A stretch of DNA of 64,000 nt. Origin: Candidatus Nitrosothermus koennekei (GTDB lineage Archaea; Thermoproteota; Nitrososphaeria; Nitrososphaerales; Nitrosocaldaceae). Position 1 is the first letter of the stretch; each line of letters starts with the position of its first letter. The notes under the pieces were generated by a model. It searched no databases, was not told where the DNA came from, and saw nothing but the letters and a program-made list of their open reading frames with translations. The stretch is from NCBI GenBank assembly GCA_013538715.1, contig JACAFH010000002.1, positions 124,001 through 188,000 on the forward strand. Reading direction: 5' to 3'. The translations under genes were made by a program, and so were the position numbers. Below are positions 26,988 to 36,576 of the stretch, piece after piece.

Positions 26988-28988
26988 ATGAAGATAGAGA
27001 AGAAGATAGAGTATGGAGGAGTGATAGGGATATGGATTATAGTAGCATTAGTATCTTTCTTAACTATCTCTAACATACCATACTTAGAGATAAGTAATAC
27101 ATACCTTAAGATGTTAAGTGATACTTTAAGTTCATTCATAAACTCTGAGAGGGTAATATTACTCTTCATAATCTTAACAGCAATAGCATCTTTAACAATC
27201 ATAAAATCATCTATAATGAAGAGTAAAGAGAGGGTATCAAAGAAGAATCTAAAGAGGGTATCAAGAAGATTAAGAAAGGTATTAAGAGAGGAGAGGAGAG
27301 AACGAGTAGAGAAGAGTATAATCTCAAATTATGAAGAGAGATTAATTAAGAAGATGAAGAAGCTATTAGATTATTCACTCTTAAGTAAGACAAGAATTAC
27401 ATTAGCAGAATCATTAAGTAAGGATATCTTAACAGCAGGAATGACAGAAAGCCCAAGAAGAATAAGTAGTAAGAGCATTGCATATATGATAATCTCAGCA
27501 TCGATAATGATACCATTATCAATCTATCTCTCGACAATTAACAAAGCATACATAGCATTGATGCTAACCCCAGCAGTTATGTTATTGTATCCAAGTATTG
27601 AATTAAAGATGCTAATAAATAATAGGAAGAATAAGATCAGTGATGAATTACCATTCTTCATATCTTATGCTAGTATAATGCAAAGCATAGGAAGATCTTT
27701 AGTTGTATCACTAAATGACATTATTAACAAGCATATATTTGAGATAATTGAGAGGGAAGCAAGATTGGTAAGGAGGAATATTGAATTCTTTGGCATGGAT
27801 CCTTTGGATGTATTAAATGAAATAGCAATCAATCATCCAAACGAAGATTTTAGGACTGTAATGCTAGGTTATACTAGTGTAGCAAGGAGTGGAGGAGATG
27901 TAGTAAACTATCTAGAAGAGAAATCTAACGAGTTCTTCAATAATTTAAAGTTTAGAATGGAGAAGTATAAAGAACAAGCAGGAACATTGAGCGAGATGAT
28001 GCTTATAGCATTAATTGTATTCCCAACTCTAATAATCTCAAGTGCATTCATAATGGCAGCAGGGTTCTTTGATACCTTGGCTCCAATGATCTTGATAGTA
28101 ATGCCAATTGCATCAATTGGTTTGATAGTATTAGCAGATAGAGCACAGCCGCCAATGAAGGATGAGATAGTGCATACTAACTATACATTTGTAGTAGGAG
28201 GAATAGTAGCAATAATACTCTTTTATATGGTTAAGGATGGGAAGATAGATATTTGGTTAGGATTGGCAATAACAACTATCCTAACCTCACTAGTAAACTT
28301 ATTTTATGTATTACCTCAGATAAGGAGTGTAAATAGCATCAATAAAGAGTTGCCAAACCTCTTAAGAGATGTTACTGAGTATAGGAAGATAGGATATGAT
28401 CTTACTGCATCAATAATAAAGTTAAGTGAGGAGAGGACATACAACAAAGCATTTACTAAACTCTTAAGGGATATAACAATATTATTAAAATTAGGTTATT
28501 CTTTAGAGTATGCAACAAGCGTAGTAAAGATAAGATCATGGTTAGCAAAGCTGATCTTCTTTAACTTGAGTAAGATTAGCGAAACAGGTGGAGGAAGTGC
28601 ACAGATACTAGAGTATATGACCAATTTCATAAGGCAGTATCTTACAATAAAGAATGAGATGTATTCTAGTATAAGGGTATTTACAATAATAGCATATGTA
28701 GGACCATTCTTGATGGTATGGATAATGAGAAATGTAGTATCTATAATAGAGAAGATAGGACCAGGAGCAAAAGAGTTCTATGGAGCAGATATACTTAACA
28801 TAGCAATAACAAATGAGTTCTTAGGATTTATGAATATAATAGTTACAGTTGCTGCATTATGTTTAGGATTGGTAGTAACTAAGATAGTTAATTTCTCAAT
28901 GAAGAATACCTTAAGTATTATAATCACAATCTTGATAACTATAATCTCAATATACATAATGCCTTACATACCATTGCTTGGTGCATAA
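26988..28988 (+). CDS. Pilus assembly platform protein, TadC/FlaJ-like, double module
   Basis: The 666-residue membrane protein has two T2SSF-type modules: one around residues 210-390 (ELPFFISYASIMQSIG and ending in a pair of membrane helices) and one around residues 450-650 (ELPNLLRDVTEYRKIGYD and ending in more helices). The N-terminal part has two membrane segments and a highly basic linker. Such proteins anchor the secretion ATPase and support pilin assembly. The TATA box (tttataaat) is about 26 bases before the ATG. It is convergent with its ATPase gene, overlapping by 25 bases. Confidence 0.9.
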   Translation: MKIEKKIEYGGVIGIWIIVALVSFLTISNIPYLEISNTYLKMLSDTLSSFINSERVILLFIILTAIASLTIIKSSIMKSKERVSKKNLKRVSRRLRKVLREERRERVEKSIISNYEERLIKKMKKLLDYSLLSKTRITLAESLSKDILTAGMTESPRRISSKSIAYMIISASIMIPLSIYLSTINKAYIALMLTPAVMLLYPSIELKMLINNRKNKISDELPFFISYASIMQSIGRSLVVSLNDIINKHIFEIIEREARLVRRNIEFFGMDPLDVLNEIAINHPNEDFRTVMLGYTSVARSGGDVVNYLEEKSNEFFNNLKFRMEKYKEQAGTLSEMMLIALIVFPTLIISSAFIMAAGFFDTLAPMILIVMPIASIGLIVLADRAQPPMKDEIVHTNYTFVVGGIVAIILFYMVKDGKIDIWLGLAITTILTSLVNLFYVLPQIRSVNSINKELPNLLRDVTEYRKIGYDLTASIIKLSEERTYNKAFTKLLRDITILLKLGYSLEYATSVVKIRSWLAKLIFFNLSKISETGGGSAQILEYMTNFIRQYLTIKNEMYSSIRVFTIIAYVGPFLMVWIMRNVVSIIEKIGPGAKEFYGADILNIAITNEFLGFMNIIVTVAALCLGLVVTKIVNFSMKNTLSIIITILITIISIYIMPYIPLLGA

Positions 28989-30439
28989 TCATAATATCTC
29001 TGAACAAGATTAAATACATCATCTATACTATCTGCATTCTTCTCTATGCATATATTTATGAGCGATAAACGCTTCTCTAAATCCTCTTCTAATTTTACCC
29101 CTAACAGTTCTGCTGCTTGCTTGATTCTATTACTTTTAGTAATCAACTCCTTTATATTATCTATATTGAATCTGTCATTCTCTACATCATATTTGAAGAT
29201 CTCTTGCATTACTACTTTATCATCTTTAGGTATTATCTCTACTATACTCATTACCCTCCTTACAACTCTACCTCCTTTTAATCTAACCTTCTTTAGATGA
29301 ATTATAAACCAGAGGAGCATCTGCTGACTCGGCTTTATGTTTATAGGCTCAGCAGATAATCTATTTAATGCTGCTAATGGATCTGTAGCATGAAATGATG
29401 TTAACCCTCCATGACCAGTGGCAGCAGATTGAAAGAGTGTATAACTCTCTGTCCCTCTAACTTCACCAACGATCAGAAAATCTGGTCTCATCCTTAGTGT
29501 ACCTTTAACAAGCTCCATTATACCTATATCAAATTTAGTATCTACTATATTTGCACTACTCCTTGTAACCAATCTCGCCCATCTATAGTGAGGTATCTTA
29601 AGTTCTGGTGTCTCTTCTATAGTTATTATCTTCCATTTAGGATTGGTTAATGACATTAGTGAATTGATCATTGTAGTCTTACCAGAGCCAGTCTCGCCAA
29701 CAATAAGTCCAAACCCTTTAGCATCTAACAATAGCCAGATATATGCAGCCATTAATGGATTAAGGGTATTAAACTTTAGAAGATGGGTTATCACAAAAGG
29801 TTGTCTAGGAAACTTCCTTATATCTAATGTAGGACCTGGAAGAGATACCTCTTTTCCATATGTAACCATGATCCTATCTCCTTCTTTAGTAACTGCATCT
29901 GCTATTGGTGTAGCAGCAGTTATACTCTTTCCAGATCTTTGCATCAACCTTTGTACATATGAATTCATAGCATCCATTGTAGAGAATGTTACATTGCTAT
30001 CAAGTATATTGAATTGTGTATAATCTCTATGCACTACTCCTATATTTCTATCATATCTCTCACATGTTATCTCCTCTATCCTATCATCCTTCATAAAAGT
30101 ATCAAGTATACCATAGCCTAGAACATCTCTTACAAGATAATATCTTAATTGTGGAAATACTTGCTGCACGTTCTTTAAATCTAGTTCTTCTGCCTCTTTA
30201 TAGATGTGTTCTTCCATATACTTGAGAGGATCTTTAACCTCAGCTAAAGGTTTTAATGAGAGAAATAACGCTTCCATAAGCTTTTCATACATAGATTGCA
30301 ACTCGTCGTTTACTAAAGGTTCGTTTATTATATATTCTCCATTCTTTGTTATACTTACTCTTACTTCATCAAGTCTATACTCTTCTAATATCTCTTCCTT
30401 ATTTACATTAGCATGTAGTGAGATTATCTTAAACCTCAT
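28964..30439 (-). CDS. Type II/IV secretion ATPase (GspE/TadA-like)
   Basis: The 491-residue hexameric pilus-assembly ATPase shows Walker A (VGETGSGKTTMINS, near residue 250), an Asp box (TIEETPEL), Walker B (PDFLIVGEVRG) and a His box (ATGHGGLTSFHATDP). The N-terminal domain (residues 1-220) contains the usual basic patch and RKFPRQPF segment. It powers assembly of filaments from the pilins encoded nearby. It is divergent from the prepilin peptidase gene; the two start codons are only 63 bases apart and each has its own TATA box. Confidence 0.93.
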   Translation of the reverse strand: MRFKIISLHANVNKEEILEEYRLDEVRVSITKNGEYIINEPLVNDELQSMYEKLMEALFLSLKPLAEVKDPLKYMEEHIYKEAEELDLKNVQQVFPQLRYYLVRDVLGYGILDTFMKDDRIEEITCERYDRNIGVVHRDYTQFNILDSNVTFSTMDAMNSYVQRLMQRSGKSITAATPIADAVTKEGDRIMVTYGKEVSLPGPTLDIRKFPRQPFVITHLLKFNTLNPLMAAYIWLLLDAKGFGLIVGETGSGKTTMINSLMSLTNPKWKIITIEETPELKIPHYRWARLVTRSSANIVDTKFDIGIMELVKGTLRMRPDFLIVGEVRGTESYTLFQSAATGHGGLTSFHATDPLAALNRLSAEPINIKPSQQMLLWFIIHLKKVRLKGGRVVRRVMSIVEIIPKDDKVVMQEIFKYDVENDRFNIDNIKELITKSNRIKQAAELLGVKLEEDLEKRLSLINICIEKNADSIDDVFNLVQRYYDYAPSNGM

Positions 30440-30502
30440 CTACTATCTATCTATAAGATTACTTATAAATGGCATTTTTATTCTGTCTATCCATAAATAA
30501 TC

Positions 30503-31159
30503 ATGATAGAAGTAAGGATAGCAATTGCATTAATTATGCTAGCAACAGCAGCGTTCTTTGATCTAAAGAAGAGAGCAGTTAATGATATAATATGGATGGT
30601 ATTTGGTTCAATAGGCGCATTACTTTATATTTATGATTATAATGATTATGTGTTTCAAACAGTCATGATCAGTATAACTGCTGCAGTTGCTATAGCATTA
30701 CTAGCATGGTATGTAAGATTGTTTGGAGGTGCTGATGCACTTGCTATAGTTGCATTATCTATCTTAGTGCCTATCTATAATAATATTCCATTACCATTAA
30801 TTGTAATAATAGTAGCAGCAACACTCTCAATAATATATAGTATTATGTACAATTCAATAATTAACACTTATCACTATCTAAAAAAGAGAAGACTCTTTGA
30901 TGAATTTGATGAACCATTATATAGAAGAGTTATAGCATTCTTCTTCTTACATAAGATGATCAATATTGATAGGTTTGTTTATATTGCAGAGTATGATGAT
31001 GGAAATAGCAAAAGGTTTAGGTTTAAAACGAGTATAGATGATGTTGTAATAGATTATAGAGATAAATATGTATCACTATCCATTCCATTCCTCTTTTATA
31101 TGCTTATAGCATTAATTATGGTATATCTATATCAAATACATTACCTTTGGATGTTATGA
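30503..31159 (+). CDS. Prepilin peptidase, A24 (PibD/TadV-like) family
   Basis: The 218-residue membrane aspartyl protease has the two catalytic aspartates of the A24 family: FFDLKKRAVND after the first helix (near residue 20) and GGADALAIVAL after the third (near residue 77). It cleaves class III signal peptides such as KRKGIG and ERKAIS in the pilins of this island. A cytoplasmic loop of about 70 residues (YRRVIAFFFLHKM...) precedes the last helix. The 3' end overlaps the convergent pilin gene by 44 bases. Confidence 0.9.
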   Translation: MIEVRIAIALIMLATAAFFDLKKRAVNDIIWMVFGSIGALLYIYDYNDYVFQTVMISITAAVAIALLAWYVRLFGGADALAIVALSILVPIYNNIPLPLIVIIVAATLSIIYSIMYNSIINTYHYLKKRRLFDEFDEPLYRRVIAFFFLHKMINIDRFVYIAEYDDGNSKRFRFKTSIDDVVIDYRDKYVSLSIPFLFYMLIALIMVYLYQIHYLWML

Positions 31160-31589
31160 TCTGTATACTTCCATATGTATTAGGAGTTATTATTAGTGTC
31201 GGTTTGTATACCTCATCATTATAGATAAATTTACCATTAAGAACAGCAGGATCACAATTACTTGTAAGAGTAGATGCGTAAGAAGTTACATTATAAAATG
31301 CTAATGCTGCATTTATCACGCTTGCATCGCCTAGTATCTTATCTATACATATATCCTTCTCTCCATAATTAACAACAACGATCTTTATATGAGTGCCATT
31401 ATTAATTGCTCTTATAACTGATAATAACTCTCCTATCCTCTCTTTACTATTCTCTATAACACTAGAAGTAGTCTGCTTATCCATCTCTAATTGCTGATTG
31501 GCATATAGTGCTACACTACTAAATATGGCTGTGGTTATTACAAGTATTAGTATGACACTCAACGCTTCACTTATAGCCTTTCTTTCCAT
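31116..31589 (-). CDS. Type IV pilin
   Basis: The protein, about 157 residues, begins MERKAISEALSVILIL, a class III signal followed by a hydrophobic helix. The extracellular domain has two cysteines (DICIDK, SNCDPA) that may form a disulphide, and NxT sequons. The ATG at 31589 is preferred over 31595, because the TATA-like box (ttatttaaaa on the plus strand, 31607-31616) is 23 bases away. Its 3' part overlaps the prepilin peptidase gene on the other strand. Confidence 0.78.
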   Translation of the reverse strand: MERKAISEALSVILILVITTAIFSSVALYANQQLEMDKQTTSSVIENSKERIGELLSVIRAINNGTHIKIVVVNYGEKDICIDKILGDASVINAALAFYNVTSYASTLTSNCDPAVLNGKFIYNDEVYKPTLIITPNTYGSIQIITSKGNVFDIDIP

Positions 31590-31677
31590 AAGCATAATAT
31601 GTTTACTTATTTAAAAAGGAGTCTGTATGCTTATATTCTTACATAATATTATTAGCATAAGATAAGAGTAATTAACT

Positions 31678-32127
31678 ATGGCAAGTTCAATGGTTCTTAT
31701 GACACTTATAATGATGAGTGTAGCATCTGTAGGAGGATCTCTTATATATGATTCTATGATGGAGAAATTGAGTCTCTTAAATAAGTTTAATCAGGATAAG
31801 TTAAATGAGTTGGTTGAACATATTAATAATGATCCTTATAATAATACATTAAGTGAAGATAGAGAATACTCAGGCATGATAGTATCTAATGGCGAAGATA
31901 ATATATTATTGATAGTAATAAATAATAATAGTAATAAATTGATAGATGATATAATAATCTCATTAGAAGGGAGAGAAGTAGAATTTAATAATTTAATGGT
32001 AGAGCCAGATGATACATATACAATCACACTTAAGAGTAGGATAATAGTAGATTCTGTAGATGCTAGAATGAGATTTGATGACGGAGAGACTAAAACAATA
32101 TTGATACCAATAGAAAAGGTATTGTAA
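31678..32127 (+). CDS. Pilin-like protein with N-terminal hydrophobic helix
   Basis: The 149-residue protein opens with a hydrophobic, Met/Ser-rich helix (residues 4-24) but lacks a basic class III cleavage motif, then has a helical neck (LNKFNQDKLNELVEHI) and a beta-rich domain (IVSNGEDNILLIVINNNSN) with asparagine-rich loops. This is the layout of minor pilins or FlaG-like proteins. It is divergent from the pilin gene at 31589 and closes the pilus island. Function inferred from architecture and context. Confidence 0.6.
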   Translation: MASSMVLMTLIMMSVASVGGSLIYDSMMEKLSLLNKFNQDKLNELVEHINNDPYNNTLSEDREYSGMIVSNGEDNILLIVINNNSNKLIDDIIISLEGREVEFNNLMVEPDDTYTITLKSRIIVDSVDARMRFDDGETKTILIPIEKVL

Positions 32128-32224
32128 CATTTACCTATTTGATCTATTATCGTTGTATAGTTTAAAGTATCATTTTTAAGATTTCTATGGTAATTTTTTT
32201 ATATTAGTTTCGTGTTAATACTAT

Positions 32225-32506
32225 ATGAGCCTAATAGATATAGATTCGTTGATGAATGGAGCAGATCTTTTTGACAAACATACATGTAATGATGTAAGAT
32301 TAGATAAAGCTATCAAGATAATTATGGCTGCTGCAAAGATGACAGCTTATGCTGGTAATATTTTAAAATCATACTCAAATGATAATCCAGATCCTATAGC
32401 AAGGAGGTATGCTAGATTAGCAAGTGAGATAGTTCTAGAGGCTTCTACTCTTACAGCTGCAGCACGCTCGATATGTTTTGAATGTGATAAATTCAAAACC
32501 TCTTGA
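32225..32506 (+). CDS. Hypothetical alpha-helical protein
   Basis: A 93-residue protein that is almost entirely helical and alanine-rich (AIKIIMAAAKMTAYAGNIL, LEASTLTAAARSI), with three cysteines (HTCND, ICFECD). No signal or membrane segment is certain. Family not recognised. A TATA-like run (ttttatatt) following a T8 stretch precedes the start. It lies 68 bases before the phasin-like gene, so a related role is possible but only by proximity. Confidence 0.55.
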   Translation: MSLIDIDSLMNGADLFDKHTCNDVRLDKAIKIIMAAAKMTAYAGNILKSYSNDNPDPIARRYARLASEIVLEASTLTAAARSICFECDKFKTS

Positions 32507-32573
32507 AGGTTTTTATTACCATTATTTACCAAAGATTTATATTATGAATGTTTCTAATAGGTTATGATATATC

Positions 32574-33017
32574 ATGAGTGAGAAGAAACCTACAGATATA
32601 CCAGTAACACAAAAAGAGTCTAAAGATGTATTCGATACTATATTCGATACATGTGTAAATGCTATAGACGAAGCCGTTAGAACTCAAGCACAGTATATTC
32701 AGACTATAACAAACATACAGCAAGAGTATAATGATTCAGTTAAGAAGACTTTAGAGTCTTTGATTAGCATATCAAAGACAACTATGCATAATACATGGGG
32801 TTCAGTAAAGATCCCTACAATATTTACAAAAGGTATAAGTGATGCTGCTGATGTAACATCAAAGATAACAAGCATAAATAATAAGACAGTAATCTCTGTT
32901 CTAGAATTGGTAAGGCAGAATATGAGAGTGTTTAATGACAACATAGACTCATTCACAAAACTAGGCATAAACATGGTTAATACATGGAGCAGTATGATAA
33001 CTCCTCAAAGGAGTTAA
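32574..33017 (+). CDS. Phasin-like amphipathic helical protein
   Basis: The 147-residue protein is made of long amphipathic helices without cysteine clusters or membrane segments (TQAQYIQTITNIQQEYNDSV, VLELVRQNMRVFNDNIDSF). This resembles phasins that coat polyhydroxyalkanoate granules, a storage polymer some Thaumarchaeota may make, but the resemblance is compositional and no PHA synthase gene is in the window. Treat the name as a suggestion. Next gene: a zinc alcohol dehydrogenase 51 bases downstream. Confidence 0.5.
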   Translation: MSEKKPTDIPVTQKESKDVFDTIFDTCVNAIDEAVRTQAQYIQTITNIQQEYNDSVKKTLESLISISKTTMHNTWGSVKIPTIFTKGISDAADVTSKITSINNKTVISVLELVRQNMRVFNDNIDSFTKLGINMVNTWSSMITPQRS

Positions 33018-33068
33018 TATCTTAATTTTTTGATAACATTTATTTTGTTAACACAGCTAATCTCAATC

Positions 33069-34097
33069 GTGAAAGTAGTAGTTGCTAATAATGGGGTTGT
33101 TATAGATGAGATCTCAGAACCAAAAGTAGATAGTAATAGTATACTTGTAAAGATGAGGGTCTGTGGCATATGTGGCTCTGATCTAGAGAAGGTTTATGGT
33201 AAATATGGAGTAGTATCTAAAAGATTAGGACATGAACCAGCTGGAGAGGTTATTAAAACAGGAGATAATGTTAAAGAATTTAAAGTTGGTGATAGAGTAT
33301 TTGTGCATCATCACGTTCCATGTTATGAGTGTCATTATTGTAAGCATGGAGATCATACTATGTGTAAAGATTATCAGAGGAGCAATATAGAGCCATGTGG
33401 TCTAGCGGAGATATTCTTGGTGCCAGAATGGAATATCAAAAGGGGAGGGGTTCTCAAACTATCAGATAATATTACATTTGAAGAAGCAGCAATGATAGAA
33501 CCGTTAGCATGTTGTATAAGAGCTATAGATAAAGCAAGTATAATGAAGGATGATAATATAGCAGTAGTTGGAACAGGACCTACAGGTTTGATGCAGATCA
33601 TGCTTGCAAAATTATATGGAGCAGATAAGGTCTTTGCAATAGACATAAATCAATTTAGATTAAAGTTTGCAAGTAAATATGGTGCAACAAGTATAAATGC
33701 AAATGATAAGAATTTTAGTGAATATATAATAAGAGATACTAAGATAGGTGTAGATACTGTTATTGTATCTACTAGCAATATTAATGCATTTAAACTTGCT
33801 TTAGATATAGTTAGAAGTGGTGGTAAAGTAATTATCTTTGGTGTTCCATCAAAGGGATCGGTAGTTGATCTAGATCTTAATAAGGTATTTACTAAAGAGA
33901 TAAAGATATTGCCTAGTTTAGCAGCATCTGATATAGATACTGCAAAGGCATTTAGATTAATTGATGAGAAGAGAATAGATATATCAAGTATAATAACTCA
34001 TAGATTTAGATTAGAAGATAGTGAACAGGCATTTAGAACTGCTCATGAAGGTAAAGATGCTATGAAGGTAGTAATCACTAATTATGAGAGTGACTAA
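33069..34097 (+). CDS. Zinc-dependent alcohol dehydrogenase (MDR family)
   Basis: The medium-chain dehydrogenase has about 342 residues with catalytic zinc ligand Cys in RVCGICGSD, GHEPAG, four structural-zinc cysteines (CYECHYCKHGDHTMC), and a Rossmann motif (VVGTGPTGLMQI). It oxidises an alcohol or polyol with NAD(P)+; the pattern is close to threonine/sorbitol dehydrogenases. The GTG at 33069 is chosen over the ATG at 33030, because the protein then begins MKVVVANNG as in homologues and a TATA-like element (acatttatttt) lies about 25 bases upstream. Confidence 0.88.
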   Translation: MKVVVANNGVVIDEISEPKVDSNSILVKMRVCGICGSDLEKVYGKYGVVSKRLGHEPAGEVIKTGDNVKEFKVGDRVFVHHHVPCYECHYCKHGDHTMCKDYQRSNIEPCGLAEIFLVPEWNIKRGGVLKLSDNITFEEAAMIEPLACCIRAIDKASIMKDDNIAVVGTGPTGLMQIMLAKLYGADKVFAIDINQFRLKFASKYGATSINANDKNFSEYIIRDTKIGVDTVIVSTSNINAFKLALDIVRSGGKVIIFGVPSKGSVVDLDLNKVFTKEIKILPSLAASDIDTAKAFRLIDEKRIDISSIITHRFRLEDSEQAFRTAHEGKDAMKVVITNYESD

Positions 34098-34235
34098 TAT
34101 TAATTAATCTTATCAATAAATTAGTAATCTATAATCATCTATAATAAAGATGTATTAATAACGTATCTGTATGATAGTAAATATAGATAAGAAAAGTTTA
34201 ACTATATAAATGTAGAGAGAAGTATCGATAGTAAT

Positions 34236-35033
34236 ATGGAATGGGGAATGAAGAATAGATTATCTAGGATATTTAAGAGTGATGGAAGGACAGTTATGTT
34301 AGCAGTAGATCATGGATACTTCCTTGGACCAACAGAAAGGTTAGAAGATGCAAGAAAGACTATAACTCCATTACTACCTTATGCCGATTCTATAATGTTA
34401 ACTAGAGGTATATTAAGGAATTGTGTAGATGCTAGTATGAATGTTCCAGTAGTATTAAGAGTATCGGGGGGTGCAAGTATAATAAGTAAAGATCTTTCTA
34501 ATGAAGCAATAACTGCAAGTATTGAAGACGCTATAAGAGTAAATGCCTCTGCTGTTACTCTATCTATCTTTATAGGAGCAGAGTATGAACATCAATCCAT
34601 AGTAAACCTATCAAAGTTAGTAGATGAAGGAGAGAAGTATGGAATACCTGTATTAGCAGTAACTGCTGTTGGGAAAGAGATGGTTAGAGACGCTAGATAT
34701 TTAGGTTTAGCATGTAGAATAGCAGCAGAGATGGGCGCTCATATGGTAAAGACTTATTATTGTAAAGATTTTGAGAAGGTTGTAAATGGATGCCCAGTTC
34801 CAATAATTATTGCTGGAGGTAAGAAGATACCAGAAAAGGATGCGTTAGAGCTAACATACAATGCAATAAGAGAAGGTGCTGCTGGAGTTGATATGGGAAG
34901 AAACATCTGGCAATCTGATCATCCAGTAGCAATGATCAAAGCAGTTAGAAAAATTGTACATGAGAATGTATCTGCTGATGAGGCATATGAGTACTTCAAT
35001 AGTATAAAAGAAGAGATTGTTGTTAAAACCTAG
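34236..35033 (+). CDS. LsrF-like class I aldolase/thiolase
   Basis: The 265-residue TIM-barrel protein of the DhnA/LsrF family matches the pattern of bacterial LsrF closely: [52 protein letters not shown] (Schiff-base lysine in VKTYY), IIIAGGKK and [19 protein letters not shown]. In bacteria LsrF breaks down phosphorylated autoinducer-2 products. No other lsr gene is here, so a different substrate, such as a step in archaeal aromatic amino acid or sugar phosphate metabolism, is likely. The 3' end overlaps the convergent SnoaL-like gene by 11 bases. Confidence 0.85.
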   Translation: MEWGMKNRLSRIFKSDGRTVMLAVDHGYFLGPTERLEDARKTITPLLPYADSIMLTRGILRNCVDASMNVPVVLRVSGGASIISKDLSNEAITASIEDAIRVNASAVTLSIFIGAEYEHQSIVNLSKLVDEGEKYGIPVLAVTAVGKEMVRDARYLGLACRIAAEMGAHMVKTYYCKDFEKVVNGCPVPIIIAGGKKIPEKDALELTYNAIREGAAGVDMGRNIWQSDHPVAMIKAVRKIVHENVSADEAYEYFNSIKEEIVVKT

Positions 35034-35433
35034 AAAGATGCTCGTGTAGTATTAACCATTCATTACCTTCTTTCTTTAATACCATGCTTACTCTAGATTT
35101 AGTATTCATTATACTCCCAGTAAAGTTATAATTATCAACAAGTACACCTCTTTGCACTACTATGAATGTGCATAATGCTATATCATTAAATATATCTATC
35201 CTCAAATCTTCTATATCAAATTCATAATCTGATATGTTAGCAAAGTACAACTCTTCATATAAACATGCATCCTCATATGTTTGAAGATTATATGGAGGTA
35301 CATCACTAAATTTCGAGAATCTATTATGCATATGTATATCTCTTATGATTGAGATATCCTTATTCTTCCCTACATTAAATGCATTGAATATTACCTTCTC
35401 TATCCTCCCCTTCTCATCCATTATATTTTTCAT
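35023..35433 (-). CDS. SnoaL/NTF2-like domain protein
   Basis: A 136-residue protein with the cone-shaped alpha+beta NTF2 fold pattern: N-terminal helix, [11 protein letters not shown], a central beta sheet ([33 protein letters not shown]). The last strand matches SnoaL-like/DUF4440 proteins (WLILHEHLS). Members are small-molecule-binding or isomerase-like; the substrate is unknown. Convergent with the LsrF-like gene. Confidence 0.75.
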   Translation of the reverse strand: MKNIMDEKGRIEKVIFNAFNVGKNKDISIIRDIHMHNRFSKFSDVPPYNLQTYEDACLYEELYFANISDYEFDIEDLRIDIFNDIALCTFIVVQRGVLVDNYNFTGSIMNTKSRVSMVLKKEGNEWLILHEHLSRF

Positions 35434-35476
35434 ATCATAAACTATTAAATAAACACTACCAAAAAATTATGATATG

Positions 35477-35749
35477 TTAACTTAGTTCCTTCTCTAACTT
35501 CTTAATCTCTGCTTCTGTCTCTGCTACTACACTAGTTTGTCCTCTTGCCTTTGCAATCTCTAGTAGTGTTTGTAACTCCTTTAATTTAGCATTAAGTTGT
35601 GTCTTCTCCTCTGAACTTAATGACTTGCTACTCTTCTGTACTTCAACCTTAGATTGTCCTAATGCTCGTGCTATAGTCTCAGCGAACTCTTTATATGTTT
35701 GATTTGTAACAGGAAGCCTAATAACTATCTCTATTTGAGCTGTTGTCAT
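35477..35749 (-). CDS. Hypothetical small protein
   Basis: A 90-residue protein: an N-terminal beta strand (AQIEIVIRLPVTNQ), a helix (FAETIARALGQSK) and a C-terminal charged coiled coil (ETEAEIKKLEKELS). The ATG at 35749 is preferred over in-frame ATGs at 35761 and 35770, since the TATA-like box (cttaaata on the minus strand) lies about 27 bases upstream of it. No family recognised. Confidence 0.6.
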   Translation of the reverse strand: MTTAQIEIVIRLPVTNQTYKEFAETIARALGQSKVEVQKSSKSLSSEEKTQLNAKLKELQTLLEIAKARGQTSVVAETEAEIKKLEKELS

Positions 35750-36576
35750 ATTACTATCCATTATATACATTTATTTAAGATTTACTCTCATAGAATTATT
35801 CACAAACAAATTATCAATGCTATATACATTAAATATCTCGCAACATTACACTATAGTTCTTAATATAGAAACGTTGTAGAGATGTATTAATCTATCATAA
35901 ATATTGTTGATAGAATTACATATCTATCCTTTTGATATATATGATACTTTATTAGCACTATGGAATATTCATTATTTAGCAAAGTAGCAAAGAGATATCA
36001 CATATTATTTCATATTTAGATTGTATTAGCACTTTTTAGTGTAGATTAGTGATTAATGTTTTATCTCAAATATCTTTATTACTAATGCTATAGATAATAT
36101 TAATATTATATTGCTATGATCTATAGCAGAATTCGAACTAGACAAAAAGCTACCCATATAACTCTACTATTTTTAACAATCCTCCATAAAGTATCATCTG
36201 CTTCAGAATGAATACTCCATTTATATTTGTAGACAAGAATACATCTGTCTAAATCTAGCCTAGGATACTTGTCAAGGTAGTGGCTATTTTCTTATCAGAA
36301 TTTCAATGTGGTTTCTCTTCTCAATCACTCTTTTGCTTATACGTGATTTAACAATGCCAAATATTTACTGCAATTTTGTCTCAGAACCATTGTTTCTGGT
36401 TTCTCGTAAACTATTGCAAGTAAATGTTTAGCCTTCATATATCATAATCCTCTTCATAAAGGTTAGTAAAATCAAGTCTCTTAATGCTAGTAAGGGTGGG
36501 TAAGCTTGACTGGACTGTTATCAATACTGAGTATTCCTTCTTGAGATATAAGTCATGCATAACTTTCATTTCCTCT
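35750..36576. other. Stretch of about 0.8 kb with decayed coding sequence, no intact gene
   Basis: The left half (to about 36120) is AT-rich noncoding sequence. On the minus strand from about 36570 down to 36120 there are coding-like runs broken by stops: one of 44 codons from an ATG at 36569, one beginning MKAKHLLAIVYEKPETMVL with an ATGA junction to the first, then YPRLDLDRCILVYKYKWSI and DDTLWRIVKNSRVIWVAF. Together they suggest a degraded gene of unknown family directly downstream of the STT3 fusion gene. Confidence 0.4.
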
